Shown here: one piece after another, positions 49,906 to 62,599 of the stretch
Layout: each line of letters starts with the position of its first letter
Numbering within the stretch: the stretch's first letter is position 1
Source of the DNA: Poronia punctata
Taxonomy: Eukaryota; Ascomycota; Sordariomycetes; Xylariales; Xylariaceae
NCBI GenBank assembly: GCA_022579005.1
Contig: MU401608.1
Location: forward strand, 31,804-95,803
Direction: 5' to 3'
DNA length: 64,000 nt
Notes under the pieces: model-generated
Database searches by the model: none
What the model was told of the DNA's origin: nothing
What the model saw: only the letters and a program-made list of their open reading frames with translations
Translations under genes and position numbers: made by a program

Positions 49906-51244
49906 AGCGATTATAGTTTATAAAAAGCTAATAAAAAAAAAATTTAATAGTATTTATATTAATTTTATTAAAATAGCTTATATAAATATAAACTTTATAA
50001 TTAAAAAAAGCTTAGTACGTAATTTGCTTAACTAACTATATTATATATTAAAAAAAAAAATATATAAGTATAAAGTTATTAATATATATAGTTTATATAG
50101 TTTTAAAAAGCGCTTTATAAACTTTATAAAAATTAAAAATATAAACAAAAACATTTTTATTTTTAATAATAATATATAACTTAGCTAAGCAACTAAATAG
50201 TATAATATGCTTTAAAGTAAGCTTATTAGCTTAATAAGGCTAAGGAAATATATTAATATAAATAAATAAAAGTAAAAAAGATTAGCACTTTAAGTTTTTT
50301 AATATAAATATATTTATACTAGTATAAAACATAATATAATTAGTATATATGTTTATTGTTTAATATATAAGCTAAAAATATATATATAAAATTTTATACT
50401 TTAATTAGTTATAGTATAGTTATATAAATTTTAATAAATAATAAAAGTAATAAAAAATATAGTAGCAAAAATAGCAAATCTTATAGCTTTTATATAAAGC
50501 AAATAAAAGTAAATATAATATAAAAACAAATATTAAATATAAAAAAAAAGCGTAGTTTATAACTATATATTTTATATAAGGTTTAGCTTTAAACGTTTTT
50601 TTTAAATTAAATTTAAAAACTTATAATATTTATAAATATTAACTAACTTAGTACTTTTAATTTATTTTAATTTTAATTTTAATTATAAATATATTTTCTT
50701 ATATAAATTTACTTTTAAATATACTTATTGCTGCTATATACTTAATTTATAAAGTTTAACATTTTATATATATTTTTAAAACATTTACTTAGTTATAAAT
50801 ATATATACTAACTATATTATATTTTATAACATAGGCTTTATTTTTTTATAAAAAAACTAAATATGCAAACTTAATTTATTATAATTTTTTTATATTAACA
50901 TGTTTTTTTAACCTTATTAAGTTAGCAAGCTTTACTTAAAGCACTTAGTACTATTTAGTTATATAAGTAAATTACTAGTTTTAGTTAAAAATAGTAATAT
51001 TTTAGTGCAAATTTTTAATACTTAAAAAGTTTATAATTTTTTTTTTAAAGTTATTTAAAATATAAGTATAAAAAATATTATAGCTAAAAATTTTTAAAGC
51101 TAATTTATTATAAAAGCAGTTAAGCAAAATATTTACTAGTTTTTTTTTAATTAAAAAGTTTATATTTATATAGGTTACTTTAATAATATTAACAACAATA
51201 TTATTAATTTTTTTTTTTACTATTTACTATTAAATTAAAACTAC

Positions 51245-52150
51245 TTTACTACTTTTTTTATTTATTTTTAAAGTTATAATATTACTTAATATAATAATTA
51301 ATATACTATTTTAGCGTTAAGATTGTTTTTTTTTACTATTTGCTATTTAGTACTTAAACTATATAATAAAGCATGCTTTTTTTATTTTTAAGCAAAAAAC
51401 CTTATATATTGTAAACATTATACTTTAAGATTACTAAGTAAAAATACTATTAATAAAAATAAAAAAGTAATAAATAATATTACTAAAGTTGCTTATAAAG
51501 AAAATAATAATATAAAATAGCTATTAACTACTACTTATTTTTTAGCTTAGTATTTTTATTGCTTTAATAACTATAGCTTATATTTAAAAATATAAAATAA
51601 AAAATTTAATATAAGTTATAAAAAAGCTAGCATTTTAAAAAGTTAAAAAAAGTTATAAAAAGAATATATTATAAAAAGAGCTAAAAAAAATAGTAAAAGT
51701 TTAAATTATATTATATTTATTTTTTTAGTTTGCATTACTTAGCAATATATATTATAATTAAATATAAAACTTATATAAAAATAGTGCTTAATTAGTAAAA
51801 AACTAAAAATTTATTTTTTTAAAGCTTATAAAAAAAAAATAAAACAAAGTAAAAAGTAATTATAAAAGTAACTATTAAAAAAGAAAAAAATTACTATAAT
51901 AATAATTTTATAAGTTAAAGTTAACTTTGCCTTTTAAACAAAAGCTTAATACTATTTTAAAATTTTTAAATAATATTTATAAAGCTATAAATAAGCAAAA
52001 AAAATAAAACAAGTTAAAAATTTAAAAATATAAAGCTAAAGGGATTAATAGGCTTTAAGCGTAAATATAAACTAAAAAGTAAAGCAAAGTTAGTTTAGTT
52101 TATATTTAAAGGTTTAAAACTAAAACTATTACTATGCTTAGCTTTTTATA
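51245..52150 (-). repeat. Right inverted arm
   Basis: This is the reverse-complement counterpart of 49002-49905. It carries TATAATAAAGCATGC (about 51362), matching the left arm near 49777, and GCAAAGTTAGTTTAGTTT (about 52084), matching the left arm near 49053. Confidence 0.75.
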
Positions 52151-55100
52151 AACTTAATACTTATTAAATAGTATTATATATAGTATATATTATAATAAAA
52201 CAAAAAAAAATATATAAAACCTTTTTAATTAAGTATAAAAATAAAATTTAATTTAAACTATGCTAGTTTAAGCTTAATTACTTTTTTTTGCTTATTTTAT
52301 TAGTTGCTTTATTTAGTATTAAGTAATATATAAGCGTTGTAAGTTGCTAACTTACTAGTACCCGGCTTTTTTTAAATATTATTATTATTAAAGTTATTAA
52401 CTTTGTTTGCTACTTTTTTTATTATATTACTACGTATAACCTTAGTAAACTATAATATAAAAGGTTGTTTGTTTATATAGCATTAGTAATAAGCAAGGTA
52501 TTATAATATTAAATACTTACTAAAAAAATTAAGGTTTACTATAAAAGGCACGTTATTAGCTATTAATATATTATTTATATTTTTTTTTTTTATAATAAAG
52601 TTTTTTTTGCTATTTAAAGCTTTTGTTTTCTATATACTACTAACTTTACTTATTAGTAATAATGCTACTTTTATAAAATTAAACGCTATAATTATTAGCT
52701 TTAATAGCAAAAGAATTATTAAAGTTTAACTTAATAGCTTAATATTAATTTGCTTATATTGCTTAAGCTAAAGTATAAGCTATACTAATATATATAAATA
52801 TATAACATATATAGTTAAATAATTTTTTGTAGCTAATATTAAGTTTAGTTTAAATTAAATAATACTAAGCTTAATTTTTTTAATAATATTTTTTAAAAAA
52901 TAAAAGGTATTTTTAATTTAGGCTTTATAATTATAAGTAGCTATATTAGTATTTTTTAGTAAAAAGAATTTCTTGCAATTAGCGTTTTTTAAAAGCATTT
53001 AATTTATATATATAAATATATACGTTTTTAAAACATAGCTATTTTTAGCACAATTCTTTATTAAAAATAAAAGGTTTTAGTTAACAAACTAAACCTATAC
53101 TTTGTTAGCAATAAAAAACATAGTAACGTTAGCGTTAATAAATATGCTAAGAAAATATTTATTTATTACTTATTTAATGCTATAGTAAAGAACTTTTAAG
53201 CAAAAAGCTTTAAAACGCTTTTAACGTATTTTTTTTTATATATATTTAATAGTTTATAAATATGTTAATTATAATAACTAGCATTTTATTTTAAACAAAA
53301 AAAAAACTAAAAAAGTAAATAAAAAAAAGAAAATAAACGCTATAGTAATAAATACTAACTTATAAATAGTTTAACTTTAAAAAGATTATAAGTTAAAGTT
53401 GCCTAATATTATATATTTATACTTAAAACTATATACGCTAAAAAAATAAGCAGCTAGCATAGTAAAACAACTATATAGCCTAATATAAGCATTTTTTAAA
53501 GTATAGCTTACTAGTAAGTTATTTAAATAGTAATTAATATTTAAAATTGCATTCTTTATATAAGTTAATAACTTTATAAGTTTAGTAAAAAAATAAGCTT
53601 TTTTTTTTACTACAATTTAAACTATAATATTAGCATATTAACTATTATAAATATTATTTATATTTTATAAGTTTAATTGTGCTATAAAAAACGCTATATA
53701 CTTATATATATTAATAATAAGTTTTAACTTTAATAAATACGTTTTTTTATGCTTAAAAACATGTTTTAATGCTAAAAAAAACATAGTAATAATAAAGTTA
53801 AAAAAGTAAAAAAGTTTAAGTTTATTATAACTATAAAGCATAAATATACAACGCTAATAACTATAAAACTAAGTATGCTTTATATATTAAGCTAAAAATG
53901 TTAAGTAGTAATTAAAACTACTTAATATTTATTATATTAAAAACAAAAATATAAACATTTATTTATAAAATATTTTAAAGTATATTTATAATTGCTAGTA
54001 TTTTTATTTTAATAAAAAGTTATAACATAAAAGTATTGTTTTAATTTTTTATTAGTTAAATAATATAGTAAGTTATAATTAGCTATATACTAACATAAGC
54101 AATAATATTTATAATATATTATTTTTTACATATAAGCTTAATAGCTAAAAAAAACTTAGTTAAAAATTGTTTTTATATTACTATTACTAAACCTATATAG
54201 TTATTAACGCTACTTTGCTTATATTTACTATATATACTTATAAATTAAAATAATAATCTAATATTTAGCTGCTAAGATTTTTTATAAGCTTATTATTTAT
54301 ACTTAAAAAATTAAACAATAATTTAAGCTTTTTTTAACTAGGTTATATAGTTTTTTAGTACTTATAAATATAAAACTTTAATTTAGTTGCTAAGTTTATT
54401 ATATATAGCAAACGTGTTTATTTGCAAATTTTAATATATTATATAGTTTATTTTATAAGTTAACTAATTATTATTTTTTATTACAAACCCCCTTTTTTTT
54501 ATAAATACTTTTTATATATATTTAACTTTATAATAAAACCCTTTTTATATATAATATTAATTTAAACTTATATTTATTAGTTTAATATATTAATATAAAG
54601 TTTTTAACTAGTATAAGGTATTTTTTTTATATTTATTAACTATAAGCAATTTTTTTTTATATAATATACTTTACTAATATAATTATATTAAGCTTTGCAC
54701 TTTATTTACATATTACGTTATAGCTATTTTTTAACCTTACTTATATAAGCAAGTTATTTTTAAAAACTTCTTACTTTTTTAAGCCTTATATTAAAGCTCC
54801 TTTACTTTAGCTTCTTTATAGTATTTATTACATATTTCTTTATATTATTAAAGCATAAACAAGGCTTTTTAAACTTTAATTTTTATTTAATATTTTTAAT
54901 ATAGTACTAAGTTATTTAAATTTATCTTTATTACAACTTTAGCACTGCTTTACTTTATAGTCCTTATAATATATTTATACTATAATTTAGCATTTATAAA
55001 CTTTATATACTTAATAATATATAAAAAATATTTACTTATTTTTACTATATAATATAGTACTATAAAAATAATTAACTTTTAAATTATTAATATTTTTTAA

Positions 55101-57803
55101 TATATATTTTATAAACTAAATACTATATTTTTTTACACCTTTTATATATAGTGTTTAGTTACATATTTATTTACATTTTTATACGCTTTTTATAAAATTA
55201 CTAACTTTATATAGTTTTATTATTAGTATTATTATAAACAACTATTTTTATATACTTTATAAACATTTATTTTCTTTTATAGCCTTTTATATAGTAAGTA
55301 CTTAAAAAAATATTAAATATTTATAAGTTATAAATAAAATAAATATATAATTTACTATACGCTTTATTTATTATATATTACTAAATATAATGCAAAATAA
55401 TAGTACGTTTATTATATGCTTTTAAAAAAATATTTTACATTTTATATTTTAAACTTTTAATAACAATTTTGCTTTACTTTTAACTATAAGTGCTTTATAT
55501 ACTACTATAACATTTATAGTAATAAAAAACCCTTTTACTATATATTAAAAACAAAAGCGCACAATAAAAAACAATAATAGCATATATATTAATTTGCATA
55601 CCTTTAAAAAGCAGCAATAAACAATAATAAGTACTAGTATAGCCAATATTAATATAAAACCACTTTTTTTTATATGCTAAAACTATATAAAAATATTAAA
55701 TATTAGCTATATAAACTTTAATTTTTATAAACTAATACTAAGTTATATAGTAGCAGCTATAATTAAATTTATTAATACTAAAAATATAAAATTTAGCAAA
55801 AAACTTTATGCTTTAGTAAACATAAAATTTATAAATATAGTTTCCTTAGCTTAAAAAGCTTACTATATTTATAAATTTTAGCAAAGCTTTAAAAATAATT
55901 GTTTTTTTTTAAATTAGTGCAAATTATATTAAATATAAACATTAGCACTAATACTTAGTTTTAAAAACTAAAAACTATTTTTTACTAGTATACTTAACTT
56001 TTTAAAATAAAACCTTTTTAATATAAACTTAAATAGTTTTTATAAAATAAACTATATATAATATTTCTTACTATTTAATAATACTTATATTTATTAAACA
56101 TATAAAAAAAAAAAAAAGCAAACAAAACCTTTTTTAGTTATTATTTAAATATATTAAAAATTTCTTATAAATACTTATAGCTTAAAAAAATTAAAACGCT
56201 TTGCTTACTTAAAAAACGGTTTATTTTTATTAAATACGCATTTAAGCAAATTATAAAGTTTTTTACTAAACTAATAAACTTATAACTTAATAACTTTTTT
56301 TATTATTAAAGTAAAGGCTATATTATTATATTTATAAACAATATACTTACTATTAGCAAAATTTTACTATAACCTATTAATAATATTAAAAATAAAATTA
56401 AAGTTATTTAAGTAAGCTTAAATTAGCTTATTAAAAGCAAGCTACTTTTTTACTTTAAACTTTAAAAATTAATTATAATATATACGCTTATATAGCTTTG
56501 TTTAAATAATTATTTATATAAAAACGTATAAATTAACAATAAGTTTTAAAATATATTTAAATTAAAAAAAAAGTTTATACCTTAAGCACTACTAAACAAT
56601 ATTATAATTATACTTAATAATAATATTAAATTTACTAAGCAATTAACTTATATTTTAACAAAAAAAAGCCTAATAAATATACTTTTTAATAAAGCAAAAT
56701 AAAAGATTATAAATGCTATATACAATACTATATAAGCGCATAGCTTATAAATTATATAATTTACTTTTTTTAACTTATTAGCTAATTTTAAACTAGCTTA
56801 TAATAATATATAGTATAGCTTTAAAAAAAAATAAACAAAATTATAGTTTTTTTTTTATAATAATTTAAAAAATACTTAGTTTATTTTTTATAATAAAAAA
56901 ATATTAAAAAAATATAATATATTAAGCTTTTTTGCTATAAGCGCAACTAAAGCCTTAAATATAAAAAAGATTAAATTTATATATAAAAAAATTAAAAGTA
57001 CTAAATACTTATATATTATATTTAGCACTAATATATAAAACCTTATAAATATATAGTTTTTTTTTTTAGCATTTATAAAACTACTTTTTTATAAAATTAG
57101 TAGCTTATTAAATATTAACTTAAATTGCTTAAATTTTACATAATAGCTTTTTAAAAAAAAATTTAGTTTTAAAACATATAATAATTAAAGTTTTTTTATT
57201 TTTAACCTTGCTAATTTAATTTTAAGTAAGCTTTAATTAAACTATGCTAGCATAGTGCTTATATTGCTACTTATTTTATTTTTGCTTTTTTTATATTAAA
57301 CTAAATTATTAAGTTTATAAATAATTAAATTAATAAAGCCTAAGCTAAAAAAAGCTTATTTAATATTATTATTAATATATATTAAACTTTTACTAAAAAT
57401 AAGCTATACTAAGCTTTTTTTAAAAAATTAAATAAAAATAGTAAGTTATACTATTAAATAAAACGTTTATTAAAAAAAGTTTAAATATTTAGCAAAAAAC
57501 TTCTTTTATTAAATAAAAAAAAGCTAAAGCAAAAAGTAATAATTTAAAGCCTTATTATTGCCTATAGTTTTTTAGCTATATAGTTTATTTTAAACCTTAA
57601 TAACTTAAGCAGTCTTATTTATTTTAAAATAAGTAATGCTATATACAGCAATATATATTATAATTATTAAAAAAATTTAATTATATAAAGTTTATTAAAA
57701 AGCGCTAAAGTAGCTTTTAAACAAGCTATATAAGATTTTATATTAGTAGTTATATAGTTTTACTTTTATATTAAAGCTTTTTTTAACAAACTTATATGCA
57801 TAT
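52151..57803. other. Degraded AT-rich sequence between the inverted-arm element and gypsy copy 2
   Basis: About 5.7 kb without a recognised repeat or motif. Composition and cytosine context match the rest of the block, so it is presumably further degraded repeats. A short CCCCC run near 54487 is one of the few pyrimidine-preceded cytosine clusters left. Confidence 0.4.
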
Positions 57804-58102
57804 TGTAATAAAAATTAAAGATTTTTAAAGATTACTTTAACTTTACACTAGAAGAGGTCTAGCTAGAGTGGACGCATTAACTAGGTTTTAAGGGCTTTAT
57901 ATTAATTACGGCTTTATAAAGGTATTTTAAAAAGCATAACTTAGTATATTTTATATATAATAAATAGCTAGATATTTAGGTTTAAAAAGTAACGCAAAAT
58001 AATAGCTATATATATAAAGATAAAAAATAAGCTAGTTTTTTTTAGTTTTATAGCTACCTTATAATATAAGGCGTAATAAGCATATATGCTAATTATATTA
58101 CA
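57804..58102 (-). repeat. 3' LTR of gypsy copy 2
   Basis: On the minus strand it starts TGTAATA (58102) and ends TATTACA (57804), giving the cleanest view of the terminal inverted pair. It is 299 bp, 11 bp shorter than the LTRs of copy 1. Internal sequence next to it (minus-strand GGCAACCTTTTTAGC, near 58131) matches GCGACCTTTTTAGC before the 3' LTR of copy 1, which proves it is a 3' LTR and not a solo repeat. Confidence 0.9.
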
Positions 58103-61100
58103 ATCTTTTTTAGCTAAAAAGGTTGCCGTTTTTAGCACTTTAAAGCTAAATAAATTAATATAAAAAATAAAGATAAAAAAATATATATAGCTGCTTTTAA
58201 TTAATATAAGGCCTAGATTATCTTACTAGCTGTCTTTAATTATTTAGTACTATTAAAAATTTAGTATGCTACTTTTAACGTAATTGTTAAAGCTTTTTAA
58301 TAGTTACGTAATTAAGTTGTTTAGCTTTTTTTTTAGCTATAGCTGCTTTAAGTACTTTTATATTTATATAGTATTATGCTTAGCTTTTTTAATTACTAAA
58401 ATAAATAAGTTAAAGTTAGTTTATATACTAAGCAAAAATTTTATTAACTTTATAATAAAAAGTATTAGCTTAACTAAAACTTAGTTATATAGTAAACACT
58501 TTTAGTAAGCTTTGCTTAACTTATAAAAATATAATGTTTTAAAAAGTTAATTTTAGTTTATATTTTTTAACTTTTACTTAAGCACTATAAAGCTTATAAT
58601 AAGACTTATAATAGCGTGCTCTTTTTGTATTAAAAACTAAAAAAAATAATGTAATATTGTATAAGCTATTAATAAAAAGCCTTTTTTTTAACGCAGTTAT
58701 TTTTATAAGCAAATTAAATAAAAAGCTTATAAACTTTGCTTTTTTTAATAATAGTAGCAAAAACCTTATATTAGTTTGCTAATTAAATAAAAGCTTAAAA
58801 GTGCTTTATAATTAAAGTTTACTTAGTTTTAATATTGTTAAGCTTAGTATTTAAGCTTAAAAGGCCTTGTTTTAATTTTAGCTTTGCTTATTTTTTATAT
58901 TAGTTTAATAGATTTTTATTGTTTATTTTAGCGTATTTAAAAAGGTTTAAATATTATATTGCTAGTAGTTGCTAAGCATACTTAAAATTAATAAAGCTAG
59001 TTAGTTTAGCTATTTAAATAGAAAAACTATATAAAAAATGCTAAGCATTTTATATTTTTAACTTTTTTGCTAAATTAAAAAAAAAAGGACTTTAACTTTT
59101 TAAAAAGAAAGCATTGTATTAAATATGTTTTAGTATAGCATAGTTAGTATTTTAAAAATTTACTATACGCTTTTATTTAACGTTATTAAGCTATTAAAAA
59201 TATAAGCTACTTAATTTTTATAATTAATTATTAAACTATACTAATATACTTATTTATAAACTTTTAGTATAAAAAATTAAAGCTGTTGTTAGTATATATT
59301 TTGCTTTTATTAGCAATTTTAAGTAACCTTACTTTGCTGCTATACTTTTAATAAGTATACTTTTTATATAAGTTTTACTATTATTATAAAGAGCTTAAAG
59401 TAAGCAGTAAAGTAATAGTTTTTTATAAAGTATGCTAAAGTAACTGCTACTTTATTATTTAATAACTATTTTTTTTATTTAATTTTAAAATTAGTGTTAA
59501 CTAACTATAGTAGCTTATATTAGTACTATAATAAATTATTATTGCTATTATAAAGGTTTGCTAAGCTATAAAAGCTATTAGTATTAAGCTTTTTTAGCAA
59601 TAGTATTTTTATATTAAAATTAAAAGTTTATTTTGTTTGTAAAGAAACAAGGCTTTTTTAGTATAGTTATAAAACGTAAATTTTTTTAAGTAAATATTAT
59701 AAAAGGTTTTAGTTTGCGTTATTTAAAATAAAGATTTAAAGCTTAAACTTTAAAGCTTTTAGTAAGTAGTTAATAAGCTTTATTTTAATTTAAAGCTTTT
59801 AAATAAGTTTTTTTTAGTTTATAAAGACTTTATATTAAGTTGTTATTTATAAAACTGCTAAAATAAGTATTAATAAATCTTTGCTTGCTATACTACTACG
59901 CTATATATTAATTACTTTTTATAAAGTACTTTATAAAACAATTAGCGTTACTAAGCAAAGGTACTTATATAACTAGTTATTAAACTAATTATAAAAAAAA
60001 ATAACGTAGTATTACTAAGGCATTTTATATATATTGCTTAGCTAGGCTTTTGTTAGTAAGCATATTGCTTTTTTATGTTTTTTAAAAAAAACCTTTTTTA
60101 AAAGATTAAATATATAAGCCTTTAAAGCATAAAGGTTAATAATAATAAGTATTTAATAATTGCTGCTAATGTGTTTTTTTATAATAAAAAGCTTTATATT
60201 AATTTTTTTTTATACTTTATTTTTAATAGCTTTTTAAAGTAATAACTTATATATTAAAGCTTAGGGTTTTAATTTATGCTTATAACTTAGCTAAAAGTAT
60301 TTTTAAATAAAATATTAGGTTTATTGCTTAAAATTAATTAAATGCTTGCTATTATTTTACTTTTTAAAAGCTACTTGCGTTTATTATATTTAATTAATAT
60401 ATTAAGCTAAAAACTAAATATTTTTTTTTATTACATTTTTTAGGAAATAAATTTTAAGCGTTTTTTATTTAATAGTAATTAGTTGATTTTAGTATTGCTA
60501 GTATTATTTTTGCTTTTAGATTTTTATAACTTTATATAATATAAGAGCGTGTTAATATGTTTATATATTAAACGCTAGATTTTTAAAGGTAAGAATAAAG
60601 CATTTTAGCTGTATATAATAGTAAGCAAAACTTTAAGTCTTGTTTTTTAAGCTTTTTTAGACTATAAGTGCTTTATTTATATAAGGGTAACTAATTAATT
60701 ATATATAATAAAGGCTGTGCTATAGTAAAATAAAAAATAAGAAAGTAAAAAAAAATAAAAAAAATTTAAAAAGAGGTTGTATAGGTGTAAAAAGAAACTA
60801 AAAGTAAAAGCAGGTTTATAGGTTTTTTTTTTTTAAAGGTAAGCAAATTGCCTATAGCTTTTTAAAATAAAATAAGAATTTTTTTTAAGTTTTTTTGCTT
60901 ATAATAAATTAAAGCAAAAAAGATTTAAAAAAATTTTTTTGTTGCTAAAAGTTGCAAGTATAAGTAAATTAACTTTTACTTAATTATTTATACTTATTTT
61001 GCTTTTTAAATTAAATAACTTTTAGTAGTTAACTTATTAGTTTAAATAACTAAGGTTATATTTTATATTTTATAATTTATTAAGCAAGCAGGCCTTGTTA

Positions 61101-62599
61101 AAACTTATTGCTGTAGTTTTTTTAAAGTAAAAAGAAAAAAAAAGAGCAGTATAGTTAGTTTTTTTTTATTAACCTTTTTTTTTTTATTAGCTTTATTTTT
61201 TTACTTTTTTTTTATTACTTTATTTACTTAAAATTAATAGCACGCTTTATTATATTGCTTTTAAAACGCTTAAAGATTAACTTATTTAAAGTTTTTATAA
61301 ATATATAAATAAGCAACAACTTTAGTACTAATATTATATATATATAGTAGTTATTAAAGTTGCTAAGTAAAATAAATAAAGCTTAGCTAGTTATTAAAGT
61401 AAATAAAGAAATTGTTTTTAATTTAAAATAGTAAAAAATAAAAGTAACTTATTAATTTTTTTATAATAAAGTAAAAGCTAATAGTAAACAAATGCTTAGC
61501 GCTTTATAACTTAAAGTTGTTAGCAGTATTATATAAAAATATTATATTTAATAGCTAGTGTACTTGTTTTTTTATGTTGCTAGCAGCGCTTTAAAACATA
61601 TTATTAAAATTATTAAAGGTTTAGTAAAATAAGAGGATTTTAAAGCAAAGCTAATTTATATTAAAGGCAAAAATAGTAAGCTATAAAGCAAGTACTTTAT
61701 ACGCTTGCTATAAAATTAATATAAATATAAAGCTTTTTTAATTTAGCAAAAAAAGCTACTAAATATTGTATTTTGCACTTAATATAAAAAGCGTTTTATT
61801 AAATTTAATATAAAAAGCTAATTTAGTATATAGCTGTTTTTTAAGTGTGTTTTAAATTTTAAGCTTTAAGGCGGGTTTTATAGCAACTATACTTTTATAA
61901 TTTAAAGCTTATTATATACTTTTTATAATTTTAGCAAAAAATTGCTTAAAATTTAGCGTTTTGCAATATTTTAACTAATAAAAAACGCTAAGTTTGTTAT
62001 TAGCTTTAAAAAGTGCTTACTTTTTTTTATATTTATATTAAATACTTTTATAAAGCTAATACGTAAACATTTTCTAGATTAGGGCTTTAAAGGTAAGTTT
62101 TAGTAGGCGTATAAGGTATTAAGGTAAAGAAGTAAGAAAAAATTATAATAAAAAGAGTACTACGTTAATTTTTTATATATAATATAAAAAAATAAGTTTT
62201 AAAAAGCATTAGGTTATTTTTTAAATAGCTTTAACTATTTAATTATTATAAAAGAAAATAGAAATATTTGCAAAGAAAATAAGGAAATAAGCAAAGTATA
62301 CGTTATTATTAGCAAGCAAGCTGTTAATTTTAAATAGTAAATAAAGTAAAGATTAAAAAGAAATAAAAATAAAAAATAGGTTTGTTAAAAAAAAAAAAGA
62401 AAATAAGGAAACTAGGTAAAAAGCTAATATAATGCTTAAGTGCAGTTGTTTTAACTTTTTTTTTTAAAGCTGCAGCTTTTAAAAGGCTAAAAATAAAAAC
62501 TTATTATATAAGTAGTTTTAGCTAAGTTTTTTAAAAAAAAACATATTATAAATAAAAGCATTTAGTTAATTTTATATTATACTAGCTTTATAGGTATAG

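Larger units (their letters stand above)
49002..52150. mobile_element. 3.15-kb element with long inverted arms
   Basis: The outer ends read TATAAAAAGCTAAGCATAG inward from the left, and its close reverse complement at the right. Homology continues inward for about 0.9 kb on each side (to about 49905 and from about 51245), after which about 1.3 kb of single-copy sequence separates the arms. Similarity stops sharply outside 49002 and 52150. Long terminal inverted repeats suggest a DNA transposon (for example of Mutator-like type) or two copies of one repeat inserted head to head. No transposase is readable in the spacer. Confidence 0.75.

Noticed and set aside
44380..58102. The repeats at 44380-44689 and 57804-58102 as terminal inverted repeats of a 13.7-kb DNA transposon
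   Set aside because: A third copy at 31720 in direct orientation, the gypsy pol relic between 31720 and 44689, and matching integrase-to-repeat spacing in both copies show that these are LTRs of two oppositely oriented retroelements.
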